Origin: Lonicera japonica
Lineage: Eukaryota; Streptophyta; Magnoliopsida; Dipsacales; Caprifoliaceae
Reading direction: 5' to 3'
Assembly (NCBI GenBank): GCA_021464415.1
Contig: CM038467.1
Coordinates: 54,518,734 to 54,582,733 of the forward strand
Length of the DNA: 64,000 nt
Under the pieces are notes generated by a model, which made no database searches, was not told the DNA's origin, and saw only the letters and a program-made list of their open reading frames with translations. The first letter of the stretch is position 1; each line of letters starts with the position of its first letter. A program made the position numbers and the translations under genes. Of the stretch, positions 36,861-48,412 are shown piece after piece.

Positions 36861-38318
36861 TGTAGGTTGGAAAATACCCTAGAGGGGGGGTGAATAGGGT
36901 TTTAAAAAACTTAATGCGGAATTAAAACTTTTTTTAAAATATTTAAGTAAAGCAACTTAGTTAAATAAGTTTATCAAGGAAAACAATTAATTAAATAATC
37001 AATCCCAAGAATAAGCAATAATATAAGCAACTTTAAACAATTAATATAACAAATAAATAAGAAGATTGAGTAAGAAAGATTGAACCAATTTGAAGTCGAA
37101 GATTTTTTTGTCCACACGGTTCGGCTTGTTCCCCCTACTCCGCGCTCGGTTAGTTCCCCGAGAATTTTTACTATAACTGATCTCCTTCCGGGTGAAGATC
37201 AAACCTCTACAAGTGTATTCTTCTCACACACTCTTACAAGTATTGAAAACACCTTCTTGTATATAGCTCAAAAATGAAGAATATGATCAATAAAATGAAT
37301 TGAATACTTGAATAACTTTGTATATATGTAAAATAAGTTCAAGTGTGTTATAACATGTCTAAGACATCATATTTATAGCTTGCAAAACCATATGTCCATT
37401 AGGGATGATTAAGAGAGGTTTTGGCTCCAAGGTATACATTTTCAAACTTTCCAACAGCTAGTTTTGACAAAAAAATTCAAAATTGTTTTGGTAATTTCTC
37501 CCAATTAGACCGTTGGATCATGCCCAAATGTTATTCAAAATTGCCAGGAGATGTTGTCTAACTACTGTAAAAATTTCAAAATCATCGGAGTTCGGAAAGG
37601 CCTCCATCTTACCGTTAGATAAAAACTGGACAAAAATTGAGCGAATTTTAAATGTAAAATAAAAATATTTTTGCAATTTAACAATTTAGTATCAAATAAA
37701 ATTCTAATGACTTTTGAACCTCAAAGATATGTTTCTAAGATACCTATTTTTATTAGAGCTTAAAATATGATCATTTAAAATTAATATGAATTTATTTTGA
37801 AACTCGGTTTTTGTAAAATGATGTTTTTCAAATAAATTCAATTTCAAGCTAGTTTGAATCAATCTTTAAAAGATGTAAGGATATGTTTGAGCTATAGGGA
37901 TTTGATCAATAAAGTATCTTTACATAAAATCTAATTACTCACTCCATTTAATGATAATTCGAGTCTTCGTGATGCTTGATTTTCTTGTGCGTATCTTTAC
38001 TTGTTTAATGTTCTTGATTCTTTCTTGGTTTTGATAACTTGTAGAACATGTGGAGATCATTCTTGTGCATATCTTCATTTTCTTGATGATCTAGATCTTT
38101 TCTTGACTTTGTATAGCACATGTATATCACTTGAGGTCATTTCTTGTGAGTAGAGGCGTTTGTAAAGCTTGCGTGAGATTTGCTTCGGTTAGAAGTTACA
38201 CTTGGTCGGAAGATATATCGGTTAAAATGGCTATCATCATTGGAACAACCGAGTTAAATAACACTTTATTAACTTATTGTAATTACCAAAATAAGATTAA
38301 TTGACTTTAAGGTCAACA
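36861..38318 (+). mobile_element. Solo LTR with 5-bp target duplication
   Basis: TGTAGG...CAACA, 1,458 bp, flanked by TGGAC on both sides (36856-36860 and 38319-38323). TG...CA ends plus a perfect 5-bp duplication and no internal region identify a solo LTR formed by recombination between two LTRs. It is collinear with 9237-10792. Confidence 0.8.
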
Positions 38319-38518
38319 TGGACCAATATGGATCGATCATAGTGCATGGGAATTGATCCGTTGGTCTGGAGTAGATTTTCACTCTCAGCCACTGCGTATC
38401 AATCGAGAATATAGTTGAATCAATATATAACACTTTTTATCCCTTGATTTGCCTTTTAATATGAAATACACTCCAATGCTTCATGAAACACATTATAAGG
38501 ATGAATTTGTATCATAAC

Positions 38519-39490
38519 TGTTGACCTAAAGGTCTTAATCTTATTTTGATAATAACAATAAATCAATCATGTGTAATTTAACATGTTTCTTGATATAAGT
38601 TTATTATTTATTCACTTAAAAAATCAAGAAAAACATGCCACATGACAAGGATCATTCATTCCATATTAGATCAAGTCAGGACAAATCAAGGATATCAAGG
38701 ATCATATGCAAAGCTTGAAAGTAAGAGTTGCAAGTGAAGATCAATTTGAAGAAAAAAATTGAAGCATTCAAAGACTTGACTATTTGGTAATTGAGTGAGT
38801 GCTTAGGATTAATGTAAATTTTCTTAATTGATTATTTATATAGCTCAAGAATGAACATACATCATTCATTAATTGATTGTAAATAAGCTTGAATTGAATT
38901 TCCTTTAAAAACATCATTCTTACAAAAATCGGTTTTGAAATAAATTTATATTAATTTCAATCGATCATATTTTGAGTTTTTCCGAAAATAGGTGTCTTAG
39001 GAACATATTTTGAGGTCCCCAAAGCATTAGAATTTATTTTTGAGCTAAAATGCAAAAGTCCAAAAATTAGAATTTTGGCCTGATGGAAAGCACCCATCAG
39101 TCAACTGGTGAGCTTTGCTCAGTCAACTAATGCTTCAGAATATAGCTATTGGATTTCTGATTTTTTACCATTTTTGGTACCAAACTTCTACCATTCTTAG
39201 GCATCCTCTTCTAAAGCCCTAGGTAAATTAAACAGAGCTGATGCGATATTCTAGATCTGAAGATTGATATCGATGTTTGCACTTTCTATGTAACTTTTGA
39301 AAGATAAGGTTCAATGTATGGTTCCAATTCTTATTCATTCAATAGCAACACTATCATGTAGGTATTTGTAGATTTTTCCTCTTCCTTTCGAAGGATTTTT
39401 ACCTAAGGTTCAATGTAGTGCGAATCTTGTTTAAGCTTATTTCATTTGTAAATATGGTTCGTCCTTCATGTTTTGGGACCTTTCCCAACA
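38519..39490 (-). mobile_element. Inverted, shorter relative of the solo LTR
   Basis: Begins TGTTGACCTAAAGGTCTTAA, the reverse complement of the end of the 9.2-kb unit, follows it collinearly for several hundred bases, and ends CCCAACA at 39490. Its middle part (about 39070-39400) is not shared and holds a CAGTCAACT-type doublet. No target duplication seen. Confidence 0.5.
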
Positions 39491-40100
39491 CAATTTCAAG
39501 ATAAAGATCTTACTTCATATTTGATTGGTTGTTGACATGAATCACCTTTATCATGTTCATACAATTTCAAGTTGTAATAATCAAATCTAAGATTTGTGCT
39601 TTCATTTTCTATTTGATTAGTTGGAGCAATATTATATTTTTAGCTTTCTGAAAAATAACAAGGATCATTCCTAGTTGGATATGTAACACAATCCCTATTT
39701 CAAGTATTTATATATCTTTTTCATGTTCATCCTAATTGAATATGTTTACAATTCCTAGATTTAAATTAATTATAAATGAATATGTAATACATAATAGCAA
39801 CTGAGTGGTGATTTAAGCTGGGAAGGAAAGTCTCATCTATCTAGCGTTGATTTACATCTTCACATAAGCAATATTTTTGTCACGGTTAAAACCGTGACAA
39901 AAAGACTTTGTATCGATTTTTAACCATGAGAATTCGAGTATTTTGGTGTATTAGAGTATAGGATGAGAAATAGATATATGAAGAAATAGTTTGATTGATG
40001 CCTAAATATATACTCACCCATCCACCCACACACATACATATCAATCAAATGAAGATGAAGATGAAGAATTATATATACGAAGATGAAGAACGATAACTAA

Positions 40101-40929
40101 TGATGGTGTCAAAATCTTGGAATAGATAATTAACCAATCAATAAGCGAATATCGGTGAATAAAAAATAAATGCGGCGCAATGATGAACACATGACTTTTT
40201 TTTTAAGGTAGGTTCCCCCGGTAGTGCTTATGCTATTCCAGTGGTACGTCCTCCTTTTGTGTGTGCTTGTGTTGTATTAGCTCAAATGCGATCAATTTGG
40301 ATGATAATACAAGCTACCAACTTTTCTCTCTCTATAATTTCCTTAATTCTATTTATAAGTATAAAATTAGGATTACAAATATTTCAACAGAATAAATAAT
40401 AAACTGTGTAGGAGAGAGTGTATAAGGGTTGTTGGTATTTTTTGGAGTATGAAAATAGAGAGTATAAGATCCTTCTATTTTTTGGGGTATGAAAATAGAG
40501 AGTATAAGACCCTTCTATTTCTGGGGGGTATGAAAAGAGAGAGTATATGACTCCTCTATTTCTTCCCGAATTGGCTTGTATTTGTATTGCCAATGGCTTT
40601 ATATCTCTTGGAAGAGATAGATGGATCTTAAGAGAGAAAGAAGATATATTTTTGTTGTGTGTTGAATGAATGAATGGTGGGAGGTATTTATAGGTAAATG
40701 GTGAATGGCAAAAAGGTAAATTTGTAAAAATGAAGGGCAAAATGGTCATTTTTTGTGGAGGTAGGTGAGATGTGGTAGGTGAGGTGTGGTAGGTGAGGAG
40801 GTAAGAATGAGATTTTACCGATGGTAAAAATGAGATTTTACCGGGGGTAAAAATAGAATTTTACCGGAGGTAAAAAAATGTTGAATTACCTTTGTAGGCC
40901 AATAGTAAAATTAGTATTTAACCTCATCA
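40101..40929 (-). repeat. 3' LTR of the non-autonomous element
   Basis: Bounded by TGATGGTGTC and CCTCATCA on plus. Contains a minus-strand TATA box (TATAAATA at 40685-40692) and three units of about 47 bp around GTATGAAAATAGAGAG (about 40440-40560). The latter create a repetitive 121-residue frame that is not a gene. It has one more GAGATTTTACCG-type unit near 40805-40850 than the other LTR. Confidence 0.9.
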
Positions 40930-40945
40930 ATTGCCCCCTATCCTT
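40930..40945 (-). other. Polypurine tract
   Basis: Minus strand AAGGATAGGGGGCAAT lies immediately before the 3' LTR start, the position of the plus-strand primer. Confidence 0.75.
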
Positions 40946-41159
40946 ATCATTTAGCTCGGATGAGCTGATTAGTGAGGATATCCTTCAACCCGGGAGCTAG
41001 TAGTAGCTCTGAGCTCTGATGTTCGTGATGTCTTAGGCCCGAATCCTTCGTAAGCGAACAAGATTGACAATTCAATGCCTGTGTTAGGTCTTTTGTCTTT
41101 ATTAGAAATCTTTTTCGAAGCTGAGGCCTGAGAACAGACACTTTTCGAGAAAGATAATC

Positions 41160-41560
41160 ATGGAAAAAGCTCGAATAACCGATGTGTAAAGCTTTGTTAG
41201 CCCTTGACCATAAGTTTGTGGAGTTCGGAATATTAATGTGTAAAGCTAGCTAGACTTTGATCATTAGTCTTGGAGTTTCAGAACATCATTGTGTAAGGCT
41301 GGCTAGACGTTGATCTCGAGTCTTAGTTCAAGGACGTTAGATCTCGGATGCTAGTCGTTGAGCTCAAAACATCAATGTGTAGAGCTTTTAGAGCTTCAAA
41401 ACATCATTGTGTAAGGCTGGCTAGACGTTGATCTCGAGTCGTATTCCAAGGAAGCTAGATCTCAGATGCTAGTCGTTGAGCTCGAAACATTAATGTGTAG
41501 AACTCGTTAGACATTGGATGCAAGTCGTAAAGCTTGGAACATTAATATGTAAAGCTCGCT
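41160..41560. repeat. Internal tandem repeat array of the non-autonomous element
   Basis: Repeated phrases AT.TGTGTA.AGCT, GGCTAGACGTTGATCTCGAG and GATGCTAGTCGTTGAGCTC recur at irregular intervals of about 60-130 bp. Confidence 0.7.
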
Positions 41561-42054
41561 ATACTTTTGGTCATAAATAGTTTGATTATATTCGGGCATT
41601 TTTCAACTGTCATCAAATTCTCGAATTTCTTTCTTTCTTTCTTCTTCTTCTTCTTCTTTATTTTTTTGAGGCCTGCCTTTGTTGTCGGCCAATTTTCAGC
41701 GAGTTCTCTTTGGGCTGGGGTGGTCCAGCGGTTGTTTGACGGATTTCAAAATCACATTTAGCTTTGTGGAAGTTTGATATCCGCTGAAAATTTCTTCAAT
41801 TTCTTTCTTGTGGTTTGTCGGATGAACTTGATAAAAATTACATTCAATTGTAATTTATTTTTTTGGAAGCTCATCAATTTTTCCTACAATAAAGATTATT
41901 GATCGTAAGAAAATGATACAACTTTAGATATATTAAAATAAAGAGAAAAATCATATATGAGTTATTAAAAAATAACTTATCTCTTCTTTTGGGTTTTATC
42001 CCCTTGGGTAACCGAATTTTTGAATGATTATGTGCTCGTAAATATTGAGCTAGC

Positions 42055-42455
42055 GTGGGCTTGCCGGATTTTCGCATTTTTTATCGCAGCAAATTTTTAT
42101 CCCCGTTTTGGACCCCGAGATGGCCAAATTTGAAAAATACTTAAACTGAAAAGTTGTAGATCTTGAAATTTTCTCCAAAATGGACTCCAAAATCGCATGA
42201 TTTGGAGTTTTGAGCACAAAATTATGCGCCTGATAATATTGAGTCACCGTAGGCCCGCGGAATTTCATTCCAGAAAGTTTGTATCGAAGTTTTGAACCCC
42301 GAGATGGCTGAATTTGAAAAAAGCTTGAATTGAAAAGTTGTATCTCTTAAAATTTTCTTCAAAATGGACTCCAGAATCGCAAGATTTGGAGTTATGAGCA
42401 CAAAGTTATGCCCCCGAGAATATTGAGCTACATAGACCTGCGGAATTTCGAGCTT
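42055..42455. repeat. Tandem duplication of about 185 bp near the 5' leader
   Basis: Two units share CCCCGAGATGGC, AACTGAAAAGTTGTA or its variant, AAAATGGACTCCA.AATCGCA and TTTGGAGTT.TGAGCACAAA.TTATGC. They lie just inside the primer site, where packaging or dimerisation signals are expected in retroelements. Confidence 0.75.
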
Positions 42456-42511
42456 TCCACCGAAAATTCACTTGTAATTTCTAAAGAACGAGAGCTTTAG
42501 AGAGCTTATCG

Positions 42512-42529
42512 TTCCCACAAACGGCGCCA
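42512..42529 (-). other. tRNA primer binding site
   Basis: Minus strand reads TGGCGCCGTTTGTGGGAA two bases after the 5' LTR end. It begins with TGG, as a site complementary to a tRNA CCA end must, and has the GGCGCCG type found in plant Ty3/gypsy elements. Confidence 0.85.
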
Positions 42530-42531
42530 AT

Positions 42532-43327
42532 TGATGGTGTCAAAATCTTGGAATAAATAATTAACCAATCAATAAGCGAATATCGGTGAATAAAAAATAA
42601 ATGCGGCGCAATGATGAACACATGACTTTTTTTTTAAGGTAGGTTCCCCCGGTAGCGCTTATGCTATTCCAGTGGTACGTCCTCCTTTTGTGTGTGCTTG
42701 TGTTGTATTAGCTCAAAGGCGATCAATTTGGATGATAATACAAGCTACCAACTTTTCTCTCTCTATAATTTCCTTAATTCTATTTATAAGTATAAAATTA
42801 GGATTACAAATATTTCAACAGAATAAATAATAAACTGTGTAGGAGAGAGTGTATAAGAGTTGTTGGTATTTTTTGGAGTATGAAAATAGAGAGTATAAGA
42901 CCCTTCTATTTTTTGGGGTATGAAAATAGAGAGTATAAGACCCTTCTATTTCTGGGGGGTATGAAAAGAGAGAGTATATGACTCCTCTATTTCTTCCCGA
43001 ATTGGCTTGTATTTGTATTGCCAATGGCTTTATATCTCTTGGAAGAGATAGATGGATCTTAAGAGAGAAAGAAGATATATTTTTGTTGTGTGTTGAATGA
43101 ATGAATGGTGGGAGGTATTTATAGGTAAATGGAGAATGGCAAAAAGGTAAATTTGTAAAAATGAAGGGCAAAATGGTCATTTTTTGTGGAGGTAGGTGAG
43201 GTAGGTGTGGTAGGTGAGGAGGTAAAAATGAGATTTTACCGGGGGTAAAAATAGAATTTTACCGGAGGTAAAAAAATATTGAATTACCTTTGTAGGCCAA
43301 TAGTAAAATTAGTATTTAACCTCATCA
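42532..43327 (-). repeat. 5' LTR of the non-autonomous element
   Basis: Matches 40101-40929 over its whole length, with about eight base changes that I can see and a gap of roughly 30 bp near 43200. Differences of about 1 percent imply a recent insertion. Confidence 0.9.
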
Positions 43328-43332
43328 ACTAA

Positions 43333-43982
43333 AAGCTAGAGAGAGGCCATTAACAATTTTTAATCATTTTTGATTTGATGAATATATATATATATATATT
43401 TCCCCACATAGTAAAGGAAAGAAAAATAAAGAGGTCGGAAAAGGGAGGGAATAATGACAAAGGGAAATGAAGGAAAAACAATTATAATTTTGAGAAGGGA
43501 TATCAAAATTTATGATTGCTATAATATAATTGCTAAACAACGTAATGTTAACTTTCGACAGTAAAATTGAATTAGACTCAGGTTTGCTTCCGCTTTACAA
43601 ATTGCAAATTGATTTTCGATAAAACCCCTAAAATAAATATAGGTTAAGCCTCCCAAAAAGCTCTCATGGGTTAGTTGCTTAGCCTCTATACTTCTGCGTA
43701 TTAGTACACACACTAAAATGTGAAATCGATAAGCTGAGTGGAAGAACGCCCCTCTCAGCTAGCATACATATCGATGCATGAACTTTTATGTAGTATCGAT
43801 GTGCTGTATCTTAGATTTTCTGTTTTGCCTTAATTTATGTACAATGCAATCAAATGCATATGGAATATATTCTGAATATAAATGATTATCAAAACTATAT
43901 TACATGATACATCTACCAAGGTAAACAATGTAATCGTCATAAAACTAAACTTTCAAAATAATTTATTCAAAATATGGATGTT
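43333..43982. other. AT-rich spacer with no gene seen
   Basis: (TA)n at about 43383-43400. The 64-residue minus ORF at 43519-43713 has no recognisable domain. Confidence 0.35.
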
Positions 43983-43994
43983 GGGGGGGGGGGG
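43983..43994 (+). repeat. Poly-G run of 12
   Basis: Twelve G in a row at the junction between spacer and the integrase remnant. Confidence 0.85.
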
Positions 43995-44000
43995 ATAATG

Positions 44001-44323
44001 CATCGATGGAAGAAGCTTTGGATCTTGCCAAGGCAAGTAGAGAAGTAACTCTAATTCATTTAACAAATTATTAGGAAACCCTTTCCATACAAAGGCAACT
44101 TCATGTTAATCCAAGAGAATTTCAGGTCGATAACCTAGTTCTAAGGAAGACCATTGGTACAACTATTCAGCCAAGACATGGCAAGCTTAGCCAAAACTGG
44201 GAAGGTCCTTATTTCATAACGGCATCCAGTGATACTGAGTCCTACCATCTTTAAGTTATGGATGGTCATCGAGCAATTCCAAATCATTGGAATGTTTCCA
44301 ATATTAAAAAGTACTATCATTGA
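44001..44323 (+). pseudogene. Ty3/gypsy integrase C-terminus
   Basis: The plus-strand translation shows Asp-Asn-Leu-Val-Leu-Arg-Lys, then Lys-Leu-x-x-Asn-Trp-Glu-Gly-Pro-Tyr and finally His-Trp-Asn-x-x-x-Ile-Lys-Lys-Tyr-Tyr before TGA (44321-44323). This is the chromodomain-less C-terminal end typical of plant gypsy integrases. Stops at about 44070 and 44252 break it, and the catalytic core is gone. With the antisense ORF remains to its right it looks like the 3' half of a second Tat-type element, lying on plus. Confidence 0.75.
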
Positions 44324-44409
44324 AGTTGTAAACCTAGCAAAGGGTCATTCACTTTGCAAAATTTTTGATTACTAATGAATTGTTCTTTTTTCAAAAGATG
44401 TGTTAGAAA

Positions 44410-44690
44410 TAAAGACCTCCACTGGAGGCATTTTTGCAAAAGTAAAAAACTCTATTTAGGGTAAACAAGTGAGATCTGAGCCTGTTTGGCCAATACCCAA
44501 ACCCAGGACCTCTTAAATGGGCATAAAATCTAAAGATCTGGTCGATGGCCAAAATCTAGTATATTGGCCAACTAAATCCAAGACCTCCCTTAGGGGCAGT
44601 TATTGATTGAAAATACCTGGTAGGCAAACTAGAGGCCTAAAGCTTGGTAAGCTGGCCGAATAAGTTCAAGACCTTCCCATGAAGGCATAA
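44410..44690. repeat. Diverged tandem units behind the integrase remnant
   Basis: Four units of roughly 70-95 bp carry AGACCTC...GGGGCA-type self-complementary phrases (near 44415, 44507, 44579 and 44669). This is the 3' untranslated region of the older gypsy element. Confidence 0.5.
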
Positions 44691-45293
44691 TTACGGCTTT
44701 CAGCCGATTAACTAGGATTGGTAATCCCACATTAAGGCTAGATAAGCCGATTAGAGGCTGGTAGCCTATCAAATTGATGAATTTCCAAGTTAAATTTTTT
44801 AAAAAAATATTACAATTGTTTGAATTTGCATGACATTGACTTATTGATCTCGTCTTGGTAAATGCTTGGAAATTTAGTTCATAAACACAAATGCTAAGTA
44901 TAAAACACAACAAATTCAAAATAAAAACACTAATATTAGAGAAAAAAATCATTGATTTTTAAATTGAAGTTATAAGCAGAGGGAATTCTCGGCCCAATTA
45001 TAACAAAAAAGAGGTATAAGAAAGAGAAAAGATCAAGCATCAACATGAAGGATCTCCTTAACTGTAACAAGGATAATATCTTGATCGACTAGGGCCTTAG
45101 TGTTAATATGGCCTTCATCTTATGGCTCTATGGAGGCAGGATTTTCGGCCATTTTGTCTTTAAGCTACCCGGCCTCTTCCTCTTCATCTTCTGGCTTAAG
45201 CTTTTGCACTGCTACCTTAATCTTGTGGCCGTCGGAGAACAGGTTCATTTTATACAGGGTGAAGTTATAACCCTCTTGAAATTCCTTGGCTAG

Positions 45294-46615
45294 CTCTTAT
45301 ACCACACTATCTGTGCATGATAGGATGCCTTCGCTCATCCATTTGTCCTTCATAACTGGCAGTGAACCCTGAATGTCGAAGAACTTTTGTTTGGCATCAA
45401 AGGCCCTTTGTTTGGTGGCTCTCTTAGCCTCATTAGCAATAGCAAGCTCAGATCGTAGCCTCTCCACCTCAGTTATAGCTGCATCATTTTCCTTAGTTCT
45501 CTCATCCAAGGCACAAACGTCCTCCCTTACCTAATCCCTATCATTCTTAAAAAGGAGGTCGTCCTTGCTAAGCTTGTCAGAATTTTTGCTTAACAGCTTA
45601 AAGGTCGACCTCTAGCTTCTTGAATTAGTCATGCCTCTGATTCTCTAGGTCATAGAAGTAATGGGCTGACTGAAAACAAAGAGGACATGACAATATTTAC
45701 TAAAAATGAATGGAAAACAACAGAACTGAAATATAGTTATAAGAAGCTTATCCTAAGCAAAGCATGAAAAGCTCTATTCACTAACCTCGCTTCAGGAAGG
45801 ATAGCATTATTGAAATAGGCATAAGACACGATGGCCAAGTCTAGCGCGGAGTCATTGATAATAAAAGGCTTCCCTTTATGCGTAAAGGTCGACGTAAAGA
45901 CTTTTACTTCCTAGACTCTGCGAAAGCTTCTTGTACGAAAACCTCTTTGCCTTTAGATTTTTCAAAAAGAGTGGGAGATATCCTAACAACTCTCTCAACC
46001 AGATCAACCATCTGGTCTTTTTTTACATTGAACATCTCTCGGACAAGAGATTTAGCAACACTTTGGGATTTTTCCCTTTTGTTCGAAGAAACAGGCTCAA
46101 TTGATCTAGCCAGTTTGATAACAGCTCGAAGCATTTTTAAAGGCTACTCATGCTTATCAGATTTAGACCCACCTTGGGCCTTTCTTTTGCTTAGAGCAGC
46201 TTGGAAGTCAATCGGCATATTTTCCTGATCAGACTTTGTCTCCTCTTTTAAATTTGATCGGCTGGAGGTGGAAAGCAGCTCCCCTTCAGAGTTTGTGGTT
46301 TTATCCCTTACATAAATCCGACATTCAGGATCAGACTCAAAGACACCTTTAGCCGATAAAGAAGCTGATTTCTTCTTTTTCCCTTTTCCATATCGGGAAG
46401 GAAAAATAAAGATTGGCAGACCCAATTGTTGGGTTGTAAAGATTTCTAGCCTCTCCCTCACTTGGATACACCCATTTTTTTACCTTCGTGAGCTTTTCCC
46501 AGGGAATCTCCTCCAAATTATCTCGGACCTCCCTATCTGGATTATAAACATAAGGCTTTTTCAAGTGTGGAAGATCTAATTTCTTGTTTTTATTCAACTC
46601 GAGACCCTCACCTTC
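45294..46615 (-). pseudogene. Degraded antisense ORF of a Tat-type element
   Basis: Several minus-strand frames in succession (46597-46349, 46461-46144, 46134-45904, 45509-45297) appear to be pieces of one gene split by frameshifts and stops. The first piece is rich in charged residues (Ile-Pro-Trp-Glu-Lys...Trp-Val-Tyr-Pro); the second has Lys-rich nuclear-signal-like runs; the last is a coiled coil with heptad Glu/Leu/Ala spacing. It lies opposite to the integrase remnant on its 3' side, where Tat elements keep their extra antisense ORFs. Product not identified. Confidence 0.45.
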
Positions 46616-46649
46616 TCAAATATGAAGTTAATGATCTTGTTAGGGGTGC

Positions 46650-48020
46650 TTTCAGTGTCAGTCGAGGTGGAAACTAAGGTACACCAAACTCAAACCAAAT
46701 GTAAAAATTCGATTTCAGTTCTTAAATCTTCTAAACCCAAACTCTAACCAAAATTTTTGTTTCAATTTCAGTTCAGTTTTATTTGGTTTTGACATACATT
46801 TTTTTCTAAACTAGTTTAACATAACAATGGAATACGAATAGTAATGTAAGATTGGTTTAAATTCAAATTAAAGTCATAATTTTCAAGAAATAAGGAGCAA
46901 ACATATATAAACCATGTTCTTTATTTAGCTACTATTTTATTTGTACATTTATAAGAATAAAACATTAAATAAAATGATGAATTATCTTCCCATCATGTAA
47001 ATGATAAAAAAATCTTAGCATCATGTAGTTAATTCAAAGGGCACGCTGACGCGAACCCGGATCGTCTTTCCTAGCCAGGCTAATGGATCCTCAACCCTTG
47101 AACTACAAACGTAGCAAGAACCTTGGAATACGTCGAAAAAATGAAAGATGGAACCTCAACCCAACGCTTAAAGAAGCGCGAACCTCGGTATAATGAATGA
47201 CGCCACAATCTAGTGTGATTGCTAGATTGATAAGTCAAGAACAATTGAATTAATCAATTCAACATGTTCAACATGTTCTTAGAGAACACAAAGAGAAAAC
47301 TCTCAATTTAATTAATCATCATAACTTTTTTTTTAATAAAACAATAATGTGCCTCCTTTAAATAGGAGTAAACAAAGCCTTAATCCTAATTCAAAAAGGA
47401 AACTATTTCCTACTTAGAAAAGGAAAATAATAACACCTAGAATATTCCTAACACAATAAGGAAAATAATAATAAAGAAACTTATTCAAAAAGGAAACTAC
47501 TAATCTAATTCCTAATTGAATAATAAAATAATAGAACTAAAATAAACTCCTAAATAATAAAGGAAATAATATAGAAGTCTTGAAATTCTATGGAATTCCT
47601 TTTGAATTTCCATGCTCTATCCTTGTAATTCATCAAGTATGGATCATCATTTAGAATACCACGAACCACCATGGTTGAATAGAAATTGGAGTTAGACCGG
47701 ATCATATCACACGCATTAATGACTTTTTTTCTAAGAATATTACAACATGAAATTAATAAAGAACATTTTCTTATAAAAGTCCCTCTTTTTAGTATCATAG
47801 TATACCTGGCATGTGCTCTTAAAGTATGTATTAACATCTTTCATTTTTGTATACATAACTTGGTTCGGTTCTGTTTGGTTCAGTTTTGGACAAGCTAGCC
47901 CCGAACTCGAACCAGACTATTCAATTTTTGTTATGTTTTCTCGATTTTGGTTTGGGTTTTTTTTCGGTTAGGGGTTTTATGGATCGTCTCGGGTTCTTTT
48001 GGTTTATCCAGTTAGTTTTT
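46650..48020 (-). repeat. Inverted copy of the 28-29 kb repeat, split by an insertion
   Basis: 46680-47037 matches the reverse complement of about 29230-29560. The match resumes at about 47705-48000 with the reverse complement of 29000-29220. The two halves are collinear, so one copy was interrupted. Confidence 0.7.
47038..47705 (-). mobile_element. Insertion of about 670 bp inside the repeat, LTR-like
   Basis: Foreign to the surrounding repeat. On minus it holds TTTAAATAGGAG (TATA-like, about 47368-47357) followed by an LTR-like leader. Exact ends and target duplication could not be fixed. Confidence 0.4.
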
Positions 48021-48390
48021 AAATTGACTTAAACACCATTAGATCTTGTAACGAATGAACAAAGTATCATTCTCCTTAAAGGAAAGTTCTAGGCTAATCG
48101 AGATGTTATGAAATCTGACTTATGCATCCTTATCCTGATCCTTCTTCTTATGCCTCTTGATATTGATATAGCCAAGCAAATGGTGAGCTTCTCGGGGATA
48201 ATCAGCCTCAGTAAACAATCGATATTTCCGAGAATTCGATTCCAGAGACGGGACACGTCGAGTGTCGGGAATAGATTCGATAATTCTTCAGAGATAAGAT
48301 GATAATATAAAATGCTTGATAAAATCAGACTAAAGCTCCAGATTTTCCCGATTCCCGTTGCTGCCCCTCAACCCTTGGAGGTGTTGGCCT

Positions 48391-48397
48391 ATTTATA
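48391..48397 (-). promoter_or_regulatory. TATA box of the LTR promoter
   Basis: Minus strand TATAAAT in GCAGTATAAATAGGCC. Transcription would start near 48362 and read left in this 3' LTR; the same promoter in the 5' LTR would drive the element. Confidence 0.7.
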
Positions 48398-48412
48398 CTG
48401 CTCGGGAAAGAT

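Larger units (their letters stand above)
40101..43327 (-). mobile_element. Complete non-coding LTR retrotransposon
   Basis: 3,227 bp flanked by ACTAA on both sides (40096-40100 and 43328-43332). The two LTRs (829 and 796 bp) are nearly identical and have TGATG...CATCA ends. The primer binding site (42512-42529) and polypurine tract (40930-40945) both place the 5' end on the right. The 1.6-kb interior has no gag or pol reading frame, only two families of internal tandem repeats, so the element must rely on proteins from another element. It is a LARD-like non-autonomous element. Confidence 0.92.

Noticed and set aside
40384..43180. Two 121-residue minus ORFs (40384-40749 and 42815-43180)
   Set aside because: They are the same LTR sequence twice and contain the 47-bp LTR repeat; not a gene.
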